A DNA stretch of 64,000 nt from an uncultured Rivibacter sp. GTDB taxonomy: Bacteria; Pseudomonadota; Gammaproteobacteria; Burkholderiales; Burkholderiaceae. Positions 18,207 to 28,400 of this stretch are shown in pieces. The position numbers and the translations under genes were made by a program. The notes below the pieces were generated by a model. It saw only the letters and a list, made by a program, of their open reading frames with translations, did not search any database and was not told the DNA's origin. The stretch's first letter is position 1, and each line of letters opens with the position of its first letter. The stretch is taken from NCBI GenBank assembly GCA_946480925.1, contig CAMLLU010000012.1, positions 47,710 to 111,709 on the forward strand, given 5' to 3'.

Positions 18207-19258
18207 GCGACGGATGGTGGAAAGGCCCGGCCCTGTGTGGCGGGTTGCTGGCCCTGGCGGCCGCGGTGCTGTTCGGCATCAGCACGCCGCTGCTGCAAAG
18301 CTTCGGCGCCGGCCTCGGCCCCTTTGCCACCGCGGCATTGCTCTATGCGGGCGCTGCCTTGGCTGGCCTGTTGCTGCGCCAGCCGGCTGAACGCGAGGCG
18401 CGTGTGCGCCGCAAGGACCTGCCGCGCCTGGCGACAGTGGCGCTGTTCGGCGCGGTGCTCGGGCCGGTGGCCCTGGCCTGGGGCCTGCAGCACACCGGCG
18501 CCAGCAGCGGTTCGCTGATGCTCACGCTCGAAGCCGTGTTCACCGCGCTGCTGGCGCGCGTGCTGTACCGCGAATCCATGGACCGGCGCGTGTGGGCCGC
18601 GATGGCGCTGCTCACGGCGGGTGGCGCGCTGCTCGTCATCGACAGCGGGCAGGCTGGTCAGGCGCAGCTGTGGGGCCTGCTCGCCGTGGGCGTGGCCACG
18701 GTTGCCTGGGGCGTGGACAACACCTTGTCGCGCGCACTAGCCGAGCGCGACCCGGCGCAGGTGGTGCTGTGCAAGGCTGCACTGGGGGGCACCGCCACCA
18801 CGCTGCTTGCATGGCTGGCAGGCGAGACGGCGCCCGCGCCGCTGGCCGCTGCGGGCCTGCTGCTGCTGGGCGCCACGGGCTATGGCCTGAGCCTGCGCTT
18901 CTACCTGCTGGCCCAGCGCGCCTTCGGCGCCGCACGCACCGGCTCGGTGTTCGCGTTCGCACCCTTCATCGGCGCAGTGGCCGCCATCGCGCTGGGCGAC
19001 CGGAGCGCCGGCACAGGCCTCGCGATGGCCAGCGTGCTGATGCTGGCCGGCGTGCTGCTGCACCTGGCCGAGTCGCATGGCCACGAGCACGACCACGAAG
19101 CGCTGGACCACGAGCATGCGCACGTGCACGACGACGGCCACCACAACCACGTGCACGACCCCATGCCGGCGGGGCCGCACAGCCATCGGCATTCACACGA
19201 GCCGATGCGGCACAGCCATGCGCATGTGCCGGATGTGCATCATGGGCATTCGCATTGA
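18203..19258 (+). CDS. EamA-type transporter with His-rich tail
   Basis: 351 residues from a GTG overlapping the previous stop. Ten membrane segments form two EamA halves (e.g. GISTPLLQSF, HTGASSGSLMLTLEAVFTALLARVLYRE). The last 60 residues are extremely His- and Asp-rich (HGHEHDHEALDHEHAHVHDD and onward). Such tails occur on Zn, Ni or Co transporters and bind metal; EamA proteins normally lack them. Coupling to a metal-dependent phosphoesterase is notable. Metal export or import is inference. Confidence 0.8.
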   Translation: MSDGWWKGPALCGGLLALAAAVLFGISTPLLQSFGAGLGPFATAALLYAGAALAGLLLRQPAEREARVRRKDLPRLATVALFGAVLGPVALAWGLQHTGASSGSLMLTLEAVFTALLARVLYRESMDRRVWAAMALLTAGGALLVIDSGQAGQAQLWGLLAVGVATVAWGVDNTLSRALAERDPAQVVLCKAALGGTATTLLAWLAGETAPAPLAAAGLLLLGATGYGLSLRFYLLAQRAFGAARTGSVFAFAPFIGAVAAIALGDRSAGTGLAMASVLMLAGVLLHLAESHGHEHDHEALDHEHAHVHDDGHHNHVHDPMPAGPHSHRHSHEPMRHSHAHVPDVHHGHSH

Positions 19259-19664
19259 GCGACAAGAGGGCTAGGTCAGTGAGACACGTTTCCATCGCTC
19301 ACTGGTTCTCACCTCCGGTTCGCGGGCTGTCGTGACGCCCGGAACTTCGACAGTGAACGGCTGGACATACATGGCACGCCGATTCAGCGAACGAGCGACG
19401 TTGCCTGCGATCAAGCGGGAAAGTGCAGCAGCTTCCCCTGCGGATGGCGCGGCCCGATACGTTCGAACAATCAATGGTTCTCTGGAACCACATAAAGAAA
19501 ACAAGTGTTCCGTGCGGAAGTAGCGAAGAGCCATCGTGGGGGCAGTGAGTTGGACCTTGTCAAGCTTGCACCCAAAATCTTCGGTGTCAACCGATGCTGG
19601 CAAGCAGATCGCCTCTATATGAATCTGACGCCAGGACGCTTCACGTCCGCTTGGGCGACTGCGA
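19259..19664. other. 406-base gap of lower G+C
   Basis: No gene could be supported. An AGTGAG...CTCACT inverted repeat lies at 19278-19303. Open frames on both strands are short and lack family features. Base composition is visibly lower in G+C than flanking genes, and the next two genes share this, so the stretch may belong to an acquired segment. Confidence 0.45.
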
Positions 19665-20111
19665 TCATTCGCACTCGATGCGTGTGAGCTTCATCTGCCT
19701 GTCGCGTCCACTCGTGTAGCTCACCGTGCAGCGGCTGGTTTGCGGCGGCACCTGTTGTGCCAGCGACACGACGTGGCCCTCGTAATCGCATACCAGCCAA
19801 GCGCCCTGCGGATAGGCCCCTTCGAACCGCCAATGCACTTGGTGGATGTTGCCTTTGCTGCTAGTGGTCGCAGGCTTGAGGAAGGCTATCTGTTCGGGAG
19901 GTCCGTCGGAGAAGCCGGCGCTGACCAAGGCGAGTGTCGAGGGCGTCTGCGTCGTCTGCCAATCTGAAGGAACCCCCTCAAGCACGACAGTCTTGGTTGT
20001 GACGCTAGGCGGGCATGAAAGCACCACCCCTGCGGCGTTGGTAGACGGTGCGGCCAGTGTGAAGAGCAGGCAGCAAGCGCTCGCCAGCGTGGTGTGCAGA
20101 CAGGTTTTCAT
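19665..20111 (-). CDS. STY0301-family exported protein
   Basis: 148 residues from ATG 20111. A signal peptide (CLHTTLASACCLLFTLAAPS, cleavage near TNA-AG) precedes a mature domain with VLSCPPSVTT, VHWRFEGAYPQGAWLVCDYEGH and CTVSYTSG, the Cys and Trp spacing I know from STY0301-family proteins. These are often encoded next to BPSL0067-family proteins, as here, five bases downstream. A role as periplasmic partner or immunity protein of the BPSL0067 protein is inference. G+C is lower than in neighbouring genes. Confidence 0.7.
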   Translation of the reverse strand: MKTCLHTTLASACCLLFTLAAPSTNAAGVVLSCPPSVTTKTVVLEGVPSDWQTTQTPSTLALVSAGFSDGPPEQIAFLKPATTSSKGNIHQVHWRFEGAYPQGAWLVCDYEGHVVSLAQQVPPQTSRCTVSYTSGRDRQMKLTRIECE

Positions 20112-20116
20112 GGGCG

Positions 20117-20508
20117 TCAATCAATGACAAAGAAAGCATCGGCGTTGTTGCCTGGGCCGACGAATTCGTCGCTGTCCAACCCTTTCCCTTGGCGCGGATG
20201 TAGCGCTTGGAAACGGTGGGCTTTTTCTTGTCGCCCTTCCATTGATCGATGACGATGATGCCGCCGGCGGCTTGACCGAGGTACAACGCGGCATGGTTGC
20301 CAGTGCCGAGATTCGGGTACTTGCCGTCAACGAATGTGGCGATCGCTGTGCCGACGGGAATGGACATGTCGCCCTTGGCGGGTTTACCCGCTCTCCAGTG
20401 GGCGGTGTGAGGTGCCTTGGCATAGTGCTGTACCAGCGCAACGCATTGATGCGATCCCACGAGTGCAGTCTTGTCGAGGGCCTCAGCGTTTGGATAGACG
20501 TATGGCAT
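20117..20508 (-). pseudogene. BPSL0067-family protein, frameshifted near its C-terminus
   Basis: From ATG 20508 the frame reads MPYVYPNAEALDKTALVG, then GSHQCVALVQHY (Cys22), GTAIATFVDGKYPN and GNHAALYLGQ (His72), a Cys-His layout like NlpC/P60-type peptidases. After about residue 107 this frame loses family character, while a second frame continues as LDSDEFVGPGNNADAFFVID and stops at 20117, the family's normal end and five bases before the STY0301 gene. A one-base shift in the G/A-run region 20176-20192 explains both. It may be a real mutation or a sequencing error. Confidence 0.75.
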
Positions 20509-20606
20509 CGTTCTCCCTGTGATGGTGTTGGTGTGTCGAGCCACCGAATTCTCGGCATTGAAAGTTCAAGGTCCACCGCTATCACCAGGGATTGCTCAGA
20601 TCTCAC

Positions 20607-21077
20607 TCACTCCTTCGCCATCTTCGGCGGCCACGCATGCGTTTCGCCCTGGCAGCTCTTGCACCACGCATACAGCGCGTCATACATCACCAGCCCGTGC
20701 CTCAGCATCTCGTGGTCGTCATGCGCGAACTTGTGCGAGAGCCCGAGCGAGATCGCGTACAGCCCTGCGGACTGCGGCGTGAGGTCCAGCCGCGAGGTAT
20801 CGGCGCCGCGCACGATGGCGGCGAGCTGTTGCAGCGCCGGGTCGCCATGCAGCTGGTAGTGCTTGATGAACGCATCGAAGCTGCACAGCTCGCCGACGTG
20901 GCTGAAGTGCACGCCCGGAACGTCGTACGGCGTTGCGCCGGTCTCTTCGGCCATGCGCAGCACGTCGGGCGCCGGCACGTAGAGGAATTCGGCCTGCGCG
21001 TCGATGAAGCGCAGGATCAGCCAGGGGCAGGCGATGCGGTCGATCTTGGGCCGTTCGCGGGTGATCCACTTCGTCAT
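20607..21077 (-). CDS. ChrB C-terminal-domain protein
   Basis: 156 residues from ATG 21077, chosen because AGGAG sits eight bases upstream; a GTG three codons earlier is possible. The sequence KIDRIACPWLILRFIDAQAEF, then PGVHFSHVGELCSFDAFIKHY and SLGLSHKFAHDDHEML matches the C-terminal domain of ChrB, which is also found alone in chromate operons. Last gene of the chr operon, five bases after the rhodanese. It resembles the C-terminal half of the full-length ChrB encoded by the first gene. Confidence 0.85.
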   Translation of the reverse strand: MTKWITRERPKIDRIACPWLILRFIDAQAEFLYVPAPDVLRMAEETGATPYDVPGVHFSHVGELCSFDAFIKHYQLHGDPALQQLAAIVRGADTSRLDLTPQSAGLYAISLGLSHKFAHDDHEMLRHGLVMYDALYAWCKSCQGETHAWPPKMAKE

Positions 21078-21082
21078 GGTGC

Positions 21083-21412
21083 TCACTCCTTCCTTGCCAC
21101 CAACGGAAGGCCGGCCGTGCGCCAGCCTTCGAGCCCGCCTGACAAGTAGCGGGCCCGGATGCCTTGTTCTCGCAATCGAGCTGCCGCGGCCTGGCTCACT
21201 GCATGGCCGTGCACGCAGTACACGATCACCTCGCGATCGCGCGGCAGCTCACTGGCCCAGCGCTCGATGGCGGCGGGGTCGCGCCACGTGGCACCGGGCA
21301 GCATGTGTGTTGCCTGCTCGAAGACGGCTGCTCGGCGCACGTCGAGCAGCAGCGAGTCGGCGGTGACCGCTTCGTGCCCGGCCTGCGGTGGGTGGTTCGT
21401 GTCGTCGCCCAT
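21083..21412 (-). CDS. rhodanese-like sulfurtransferase
   Basis: 109 residues, one rhodanese domain. The active-site Cys66 lies in VIVYCVHGHAVSQ, and the LLLDVRRAAVFEQA and YLSGGLEGWRTAGLPL blocks are typical. Rhodaneses transfer sulfane sulfur to thiophilic acceptors. Spaced eight bases after chrA and five before the ChrB-C gene, so it is part of the chromate operon; a role in coping with thiol damage by chromate is inference. Confidence 0.88.
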   Translation of the reverse strand: MGDDTNHPPQAGHEAVTADSLLLDVRRAAVFEQATHMLPGATWRDPAAIERWASELPRDREVIVYCVHGHAVSQAAAARLREQGIRARYLSGGLEGWRTAGLPLVARKE

Positions 21413-21420
21413 GAAGCACC

Positions 21421-22809
21421 TCAGGCCCACGTCGGCCGCAACAGCGTGAGCGCCACGCCGGCTGCGGCACATGCGCCCAGCAGGGGCAGCACGCCCACCT
21501 TGAAGCGGAACAGCGCCGCGCCCGCCGCCACCGCGATGACGGCCGACACCCAGTCGAAGCTGCCTGCAAAGCCCTGCGGCCACAGCACGTGGTACGCGAA
21601 GAACAGCGCCAGGTTCACGATGACGCCCACCACCGCGGCGGTGATGGCGGTGAGCGGCGCGGTGAACTTGAGGTTGCCGTGCGTCGACTCGACCAACGGC
21701 CCGCCGGCCAGGATGAACACGAACGAGGGCAGGAAGGTGAAGAAGGTGACCACCGCTGCGGCCACGGCGCCGCTCGCGAAGAGCCACCCGGGGCCGAACA
21801 CCTGCTTCAGCCAGCCGCCCACGAAGCCCACGAATGCCACCACCATGATCAGCGGGCCGGGCGTGGTTTCGCCCAACGCGAGGCCGTCGATCATCTGGGC
21901 GCCAGAGAGCCATTGGTGGTGTTCCACCGCGCCCTGGTAGACGTAAGGCAGCACCGCATAGGCGCCGCCAAAGGTGAGCAGCGCGGCCTTGGTGAAGAAC
22001 CAGCCCATCTGCGCCAGCGTGCCCTGCCAGCCGAAGGCGGCCACCAGCACGCCCATCACCGCGGCCCACAGGCCCAGGCCCCAGGCCAGCACCTGGCCCA
22101 GGCGCCGTTTCGAGAACAGCGCGTGCGGCGGTGTGGGCGTGTGGTCGTCGATCAGCGCGGTGCCGTAGCTCTTGTCGGCGGCACCGCCATGCCCACCGCC
22201 GATGGCGAACACGTGCGGCGCGCGCCGGCCGCCGAAGTGGCCGACCAGCCCCGCCGCCAGCACGATGGCCGGGAAGGGAGTGTCGAGAGCGAAGATGGCT
22301 ACGAAGGCGGCCGCGGCAATGGCCCACAGCCAGGCGTTCTTCAGCGCGCGCGTGCCGATGCGATGCGCCGCGTGCAGCACCAGCGCCGTCACCGCGGGCT
22401 TGATGCCGTAGAAGAGGCCGGCCACCAGCGGCACGTTGCCGAAGGCGATGTAGATCCACGACAGCGCGATGAGGATCAGGAGCGAGGGCAGCACGAACAG
22501 CGCGCCCGCGATCACGCCGCCCCAGGTGCGGTGCATGAGCCAGCCGATGTAGGTGGCGAGCTGCTGCGCCTCAGGGCCGGGCAGCACCATGCAGTAGTTC
22601 AGCGCGTGCAGGAAGCGCTTCTCGGAGATCCAGCGCATCCGCTCCACGAGGTCGGCATGCATGATCGCGATCTGCCCCGCCGGCCCGCCGAAGCTGATGA
22701 AGCCGAGCCTGAGCCAGTAGCGAAAGGCCTGGCGCAGCGTCACGGGGGCCGGCGCTTCCTGGGTGTCGGCGGCTTGCTGCGGTGCGGTCATTGCGGGCGT
22801 GGTGGTCAT
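21421..22809 (-). CDS. chrA: chromate transporter ChrA
   Basis: 462 residues, the long-chain two-domain form of the CHR family. The halves each carry the FGG...G signature: [15 protein letters not shown] near the N-terminus and [14 protein letters not shown] in the second half, with [14 protein letters not shown] and [15 protein letters not shown] as partner motifs. ChrA exports chromate across the inner membrane. Start ATG 22809 was chosen over one twelve codons upstream that would overlap chrB. Seven bases separate it from chrB. Confidence 0.93.
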   Translation of the reverse strand: MTTTPAMTAPQQAADTQEAPAPVTLRQAFRYWLRLGFISFGGPAGQIAIMHADLVERMRWISEKRFLHALNYCMVLPGPEAQQLATYIGWLMHRTWGGVIAGALFVLPSLLILIALSWIYIAFGNVPLVAGLFYGIKPAVTALVLHAAHRIGTRALKNAWLWAIAAAAFVAIFALDTPFPAIVLAAGLVGHFGGRRAPHVFAIGGGHGGAADKSYGTALIDDHTPTPPHALFSKRRLGQVLAWGLGLWAAVMGVLVAAFGWQGTLAQMGWFFTKAALLTFGGAYAVLPYVYQGAVEHHQWLSGAQMIDGLALGETTPGPLIMVVAFVGFVGGWLKQVFGPGWLFASGAVAAAVVTFFTFLPSFVFILAGGPLVESTHGNLKFTAPLTAITAAVVGVIVNLALFFAYHVLWPQGFAGSFDWVSAVIAVAAGAALFRFKVGVLPLLGACAAAGVALTLLRPTWA

Positions 22810-22816
22810 GAGGCCC

Positions 22817-23755
22817 TCAGTTGGACGGCGAGCCTGCCGAGGCATACAGCCCGTCGAACACGTGCATCGCCGCGGCGCTCAGCGTGTCGTCGTCGGCATG
22901 CAGCTCGCGCAGGCCGCTGAGTATGGTTTCGAGCCCGGCGGCCTCGGGCACCGGGATGCCGCCGACGTCGAGGTAGTGCACGGCGGCGCCGATGCGCTGC
23001 AGCCGCACGTCGTCTTGCAGGCCGAAGCTCGCCGCCAGCACCTCGAAGCTCACGCGGTTGCCGGCGTGCGTGAAGCGCGCACCGTCGTAGTCGAAGCCGA
23101 TCACGCCGCGTGGCGGCTTCTTCACGTCGGTGAGCCACACGAAGCGAGCCTGCGCATCGATGAAGCGGCGGATGAACCACACGCAGGCCAGCCGGTCCAC
23201 CCAGGGCCGTGCACGGGTGGCCCACTGCTTGCCCTGGAACTTGCGCGCTTCCAGCTGTGGCAGGGCGGCGCTGTTGCGCTGCCGCGGCTCGTCCATCGAA
23301 AAGCGCTGGTCCACCGCGGCCCGCAGTGCGGCGATGTCGGCCTCGGCCTGCAGCGCGGCGGCGCCGGGGTAGTAGTCGATGCGGCGCAGCGCGGCCAGCG
23401 TGTCGGCCGCTTCGCGCACACGGCGGCGTGCATCGGTTTCCGGCAGCTGTGGCAGCTGGGCCAGCGTGGCGCGCTGAGCTTCGGCCCAGGCGGCATAGGC
23501 TTCTGTGCGGTCGAACAGGGCCAGCAGCTCGTCGCGCTGTGCCGGGCTGCGCGGGCTCAGCTCCAGCACCGAGGCGCTGCCGCCACGCTCGCGCACCTGC
23601 TCGGCCAGGGCCTCCAGCGCATCGGCATGGTCGAGCGGCAGCAGCCAGGCGCCGTCGCGCAGGGCGCCGCAGCCCAGTGCCTTGACGGCGCGCCACAGCC
23701 GCAGCCGAACGGCGTTGGGCTGGGTCGGCAGGGTGGCGATCAGCAAGGCCCACAT
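22817..23755 (-). CDS. chrB: full-length ChrB, chromate-responsive protein
   Basis: 312 residues. The N-terminal domain begins [20 protein letters not shown] and continues through a Leu-rich helical region; the C-terminal domain from about residue 180 reads [20 protein letters not shown] and [20 protein letters not shown]. ChrB acts as a chromate-sensing regulator in Burkholderiales and Ochrobactrum. As first gene of chrB-chrA-rhodanese-chrBC it probably controls the AT-rich promoter just upstream. Confidence 0.9.
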   Translation of the reverse strand: MWALLIATLPTQPNAVRLRLWRAVKALGCGALRDGAWLLPLDHADALEALAEQVRERGGSASVLELSPRSPAQRDELLALFDRTEAYAAWAEAQRATLAQLPQLPETDARRRVREAADTLAALRRIDYYPGAAALQAEADIAALRAAVDQRFSMDEPRQRNSAALPQLEARKFQGKQWATRARPWVDRLACVWFIRRFIDAQARFVWLTDVKKPPRGVIGFDYDGARFTHAGNRVSFEVLAASFGLQDDVRLQRIGAAVHYLDVGGIPVPEAAGLETILSGLRELHADDDTLSAAAMHVFDGLYASAGSPSN

Positions 23756-23791
23756 GGTCAGCGATGGTGAAGCAGTTATTTCCTCAGGAGA

Positions 23792-23819
23792 AATATATAT
23801 TACGAGCGGGCAAATGCAA
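23792..23819 (-). promoter_or_regulatory. probable promoter of the chromate operon
   Basis: On the minus strand TTGCAT (23819-23814) and TATATT (23797-23792) are separated by 16 bases. The TAATATATATTT run is a strong local drop in G+C. The start codon of chrB lies about 37 bases downstream of the -10. Confidence 0.55.
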
Positions 23820-23879
23820 TCCGCGGCTGCGGTTTCCACGCAGCCTGGTGTCGTGCCGGCCCGTTTAGCATCGCGTCGA

Positions 23880-23963
23880 TGACGGCACCCCGCTCGCCGA
23901 GTACGGCGATCGACCCTCCGGGAGGGCGGGGCCCCTTGCTTGGGGCGGCCCGGCGCGGCGGCC
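23880..23963 (-). repeat. dispersed GC-rich intergenic repeat, copy 3 (inverted)
   Basis: The reverse complement reads GCCGCGCCGGGCCGCCCCAA, then GGGGCCCCGCCCTCCCGGAGGG and a CGCCGTACTCGGCGAGCGGGGTG end, matching the copies at 7277 and 16967. It sits between the divergent chrB and the small membrane-protein gene at 23997. Confidence 0.7.
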
Positions 23964-23996
23964 CTTGAAAGACAGACAGATCAATACCGGACGCTC

Positions 23997-24392
23997 ATGA
24001 ATCCTCAGATCGGTTGGGCCCTGGCCGCGCTGGCCATTGCGGTAGGCTATTTCTCGTACGGCTGGCGCGGAGTGGTGCTGGGCGTCACGGTCATCGCGTT
24101 CTGGCTGTTGCTGCAGTTCAGCCGCGCGCTGCGTGCCATGCGCGAGGCCGGCAGCGCGCCCAAGGGGCAGGTGCCCAGTGCGGTGATGTTCAACACCCGG
24201 CTCAAGCCCGGCATGACGCTGATCGACGTGCTGAAACAAACGCGCAGCCTCGGCCTGCCGCAGCCGCCGGTGGCGCCGGCCGAAGAGGCTTTCGTGTGGA
24301 CCGATGCCGGTGGCGTGTCGGTGCGCGTGAACCTGCGCGGCGGCAAGGTCACCGACTGGCAACTGGTGCGCCCGGCCGGCAGCGAAGGCTGA
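23997..24392 (+). CDS. small membrane-anchored protein, unknown function
   Basis: 131 residues. Two close hydrophobic segments (IGWALAALAIAVGYF and GVVLGVTVIAFWLLLQFS) are followed by a basic stretch and a soluble domain with VMFNTRLKPGMTLIDVLKQT and a final beta-rich part (VSVRVNLRGGKVTDWQLVR). I recognise it only as a conserved Burkholderiales hypothetical. The 50-base gap to the AraC gene allows but does not prove co-transcription. Confidence 0.65.
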   Translation: MNPQIGWALAALAIAVGYFSYGWRGVVLGVTVIAFWLLLQFSRALRAMREAGSAPKGQVPSAVMFNTRLKPGMTLIDVLKQTRSLGLPQPPVAPAEEAFVWTDAGGVSVRVNLRGGKVTDWQLVRPAGSEG

Positions 24393-24442
24393 GCACGCCC
24401 GGACACGCGCTCAGCGCAGCCGCTGGCCACAATGGCCCGGCC

Positions 24443-25387
24443 ATGAACGACACCGCCGCTTCCGCCCAACAACGCCCGGTGCGTTACCTGGAGCTGCTTG
24501 GGCGGGCGGCGGCGTATGTCGATGCCCACCTCGACGCGAAGCTCGATGCCGACACGCTCGCCGAGCAGGCTGCGATGTCGCGCCATCACTTCCACCGCAT
24601 GTTCCGCGCCTACTTCGGCACCACGGTGCAGGGCTACGTGACGTGGCGGCGGCTGCAGCGTGCCTGCGAGCTGCTGTCGGCCGGTGACAAGGCCGTGCTC
24701 GAGGTGGCACTCGAAGTGGGCTACGAGTCGGCCCAGGCGCTGGCCAAGGCCATGCGTCGCGAGCTCGACACCACGCCGACAGCCGTCCGCGCCGGCGGCG
24801 CCCCGCAATGGCAGCGCCTGTTCGACCGCCGCCCCGCACCGCCCCTGGACCCTCACGGAGGACACGACACCATGCTCAAGCCCCAGTGGATCGACATTCC
24901 AGCCCTGCCCGTGCTCACCGCCACCGCTCGCGGCATGCATGGCGGCGACATGGGCCAAGCCTGCCAGCAGGCCTTCGGCGAGCTGTGGCAGGCGATCGGC
25001 GTCGCCGGCCTGCAGGCCCGTGCCCAGACTTGCCTGGCGCTCTACCCCGACCCGCCGCAGGGCGAGGACGACCCGAACTGCCGCGTGCTCGCCGCTGCCG
25101 TGTTCGACTACTCGATGGTCGAAGGCCGCGGCGCCGCATCGCGGCCCGACGTCGCGCTCGGTGGCACGCTGGCCTGGGAGGCTGTGGCGGCCGGCCGCTA
25201 TGCGGTGTTCACGCACATCGGCCCGTACGACACGCTGCATGCCTCGTGGAGTGCCATCTACCGTGACTGGCTGCCCGCCACCGGCCACGCGCTGCGCGAT
25301 GCGCCGCCGTTCGAGCTGTACGTGAACGAGGCCACCCGCACGCCCCCCGACCAGCTGCGCACCGACATCTACATTCCGCTGGCGTAG
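24443..25387 (+). CDS. AraC-family regulator with GyrI-like ligand domain
   Basis: 314 residues. The AraC HTH comes first (LDADTLAEQAAMSRHHFHRM, then ALEVGYESAQALAKAMRREL), as in Rob and SoxS-type proteins, followed from about residue 150 by a GyrI/AraC_E_bind effector domain (WIDIPALPVLTATARGMHGG, AGRYAVFTHIGPYDTLHASW, FELYVNE). Such regulators often sense hydrophobic or drug-like compounds. ATG 24443 is the natural start after CACAATGGCCCGGCC. The target is not evident from neighbours. Confidence 0.88.
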   Translation: MNDTAASAQQRPVRYLELLGRAAAYVDAHLDAKLDADTLAEQAAMSRHHFHRMFRAYFGTTVQGYVTWRRLQRACELLSAGDKAVLEVALEVGYESAQALAKAMRRELDTTPTAVRAGGAPQWQRLFDRRPAPPLDPHGGHDTMLKPQWIDIPALPVLTATARGMHGGDMGQACQQAFGELWQAIGVAGLQARAQTCLALYPDPPQGEDDPNCRVLAAAVFDYSMVEGRGAASRPDVALGGTLAWEAVAAGRYAVFTHIGPYDTLHASWSAIYRDWLPATGHALRDAPPFELYVNEATRTPPDQLRTDIYIPLA

Positions 25388-25445
25388 GAGCCTGCGGCCG
25401 TCGAGGCATCGCGGCAGCTGCGGGCGGGTCGGCGATGATCGGCGC

Positions 25446-28400
25446 ATGCATCTCGACAATTCCGGTAACGCCTGGCCCGTTTCGTTGAGCGAACTGGGCC
25501 GCCTGTTCGACCCCGCGACGCTGCGGCGCGGCCAGGGCTACGTGTCCCGCGTGCTCGGTCTCGAGGGGAGCGACACGGTGCTGCGAGCCCAGGTGGCGGG
25601 CAGCGAGTTCCAGCCCTATCGCACCGAAATCGAGCGCGTGCCGCAGGGCAATGGCCGTCCGTACTACCGCATGGTGTGCAGCTGCCCGGTTGGGGGCTTC
25701 TGCAAGCATGCGGTGGCCGTGCTGCTGAGGTATGCGGAGCAGCGGCAATCGCACGGCCCCGACCCGCTGGTGCTCGAATGGGCGCGGGGCGTGCGGGCGG
25801 CGCTGGTGCCGCAGGCCAAGCCGGGCAAGGCTGCCAAGGCGCCGCAGTCGCGGCTCTTCTACCGGCTGGTGCCCGAGTCCTCTTTGCGCGGCGAGTTGCG
25901 CTTGTCCATCGGCAAGGCGCGGGTGGACGCGCAAGGCCTTCCGGCCGGCGAAATGGACGCGTGGAACAACGTCGAGCAGGCGCTGGTCAAGCCCTTCGCC
26001 TTCCTGACCGACGAAGACGTTCATGCGCTGCAATTGCTGCAGCGCGCCGCCAAGCGTGCCGCCCGAGAGGGCTTCCACGGTCCGCTCGACCTGGGCGCGT
26101 CGGCCGGCGGCGGTGCCGATCTCCTGCATGCCCTGCTGGCCACGCGGCGCCTGGTCGTCATGCGTGGCGGCCTCTTGCGCAACTTGCAGCGTGTCGAACT
26201 GGCACCGCCTCGCCAGGGCGAAGTTGCCTGGGTGGCGGACGCCCAGGGCCGCCAGCGCGCCGAGGTGCGGGTCGATGGAGGTGCGGCCGCCCGCGCGTTC
26301 GCGCTCGATGACACGTGGTTTCTCGACGAGGACCAGGCCGTGCTCGGCCCGCTGCAGATCGACGGCGTGCCGGCGCCGCTGCTGCGCCAGCTGTTCAAGC
26401 TGCCGCCTTTGCGCGAGGCCGATCTGCCGGTGGTGGCTGCGGTGCTCGAAGAGCTGGTCCCTGCCGTGCCGCGCCCGGCCTTCGACGCCGCCCTGCCGAC
26501 CATTCGCCCCCGGCTGGTGCCGCGCCTGCTGCTGGACACGGCCACGCAGCAGAACGGTCTCTATGGCGTGGCCAACCATCGTGGCTATGGGGCGGGTGTC
26601 GATCGCAGCTTCAGCCACGCGCGGTTGTTCTGGCACTACCGCGGCGAGGGCGAGCAGCACTGGCAGCTGGAGGCGGCCACCGGACCCACGGAGCCTGTGA
26701 TGTTCATGCCGCTGCCCGAGGGCGGCACGCTGCGCCTGCAGCGCGATACGCAGGCTGAACAGGAGGCGCGCGGTGCCCTCGTCAAGGCAGGCTTCAAGCC
26801 GGTGCCGCCCAGCCGGCTCTACATGTATCCGCAGCCGCCGGGCCTGTGGGGGCTGCATGCCGAGGCCGACTGGGGCGAGTTCTTCCTGCGCGAGGTGCCG
26901 CAGTTGCGTGCCGCGGGCTGGGAGATCGAAACGACACCGCATTTCGCACACCGGCGCACGCATGTCGAAACCTGGCATCTGGACGTCGAGCCCGATGCCG
27001 AGGCAGGCGGCGCGGAGTGGCTGGTTTCCATGGGCGTCGAGTTGGCCGATGGTCGCCGGCTCGACCTGGCGCCGTTGCTGGCTCGCCTGCTGCGGCAGGA
27101 TCCCAGCTGGCTCGACGCGACCAAATTGCAACGCATCAAGGACGACCAGCTTGTCGATCTGATCGACGCCGAGGGCACCCGCATCGCGGTCGAAGCGGGG
27201 CGGCTCAAGCCCATCGTGCGGGCGCTGGTCGACCTGTTCGACGGCCCTGAGCCCGATGGCCCGCTGCGGCTGTCGCGCTGGGACGCGGCCCGCCTGGCCG
27301 AACTCGATGATGCGCAGCGCTGGCAATTCAAGGGCGATGCGTCGGTGCGCGAGCTGGCCCAGCGGCTGCGCAGCGGCACCGGCGTGCGGCCGGTGAAGCC
27401 GCCGAAGGGCCTGGGCATCAAGTTGCGGCCCTACCAGCGCGAGGGGCTGGCGTGGCTGCAGTACCTGCGCGAACAGTCGCTGGCCGGCATCCTGGCCGAC
27501 GACATGGGCCTGGGCAAGACGGCGCAGACGCTGGCCCACGTGCTGGCCGAAAAGCAGGCCGGCCGCCTGGACCGGCCGGCCCTCGTGGTGCTGCCGACCT
27601 CGCTGGTGTTCAACTGGCGCGCCGAGGCGCAACGCATCGCGCCGGCGCTGCGCGTGCTCACGCTGCACGGCAAGGAGCGCATCGAGCAGTTCTCGCGTGT
27701 GCCTGAAAACGATCTCGTGCTCACCACCTATGCGCTGCTGTGGCGCGACATCGAGGCGCTGGCCGCGCACGAATACCACCTGCTCGTGCTCGACGAGGCG
27801 CAAAGCGTGAAGAACGCCGCCAGCCGCGGTGCCGAGGCGGTGCGCCGGCTGCAGGCGCGCCACCGCCTGTGCCTGACCGGCACGCCGCTCGAAAACCACC
27901 TGGGCGAGCTGTGGACGCAGTTCGACTTCCTGCTGCCCGGCTTCCTGGGCGACGGCAAGAGCTTCACGAAGCAGTGGCGCACGCCGATCGAAAAGCGCGG
28001 CGACGGCCTGCGCGCCGGGCTGCTGGCCAGGCGCGTCAAGCCTTTCGTCCTGCGGCGCCGCAAGGAGGACGTGGCCACCGAGCTGCCGCCCAAGACGCTG
28101 GTGGTGCGGCGCGTTGCGCTGGCCGGCCGCCAGCGCGACCTGTACGAGACCGTGCGGCTGGCCGTGGACGAAGACGTGCGCCGCGCCGTGGCCGCCAAGG
28201 GTTTTGCGCGCAGCCAGATCGCGGTGCTGGATGCCTTGCTCAAGCTGCGCCAGGTGTGCTGCGACCCGTTGCTGGTCAAGCGCGCCAAGGTGCCCAAGAC
28301 GGTGGAGCGCGCCAAGATGGAGCTGCTGCGCGAGATGCTTCCCGAACTGGTGAGCGAAGGCCGGCGCGTGCTGCTGTTCTCGCAGTTCACCGAGATGCTC

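Noticed and set aside
19271..19603. Possible 110-residue minus-strand gene
   Set aside because: No ribosome site, no family features and irregular composition.
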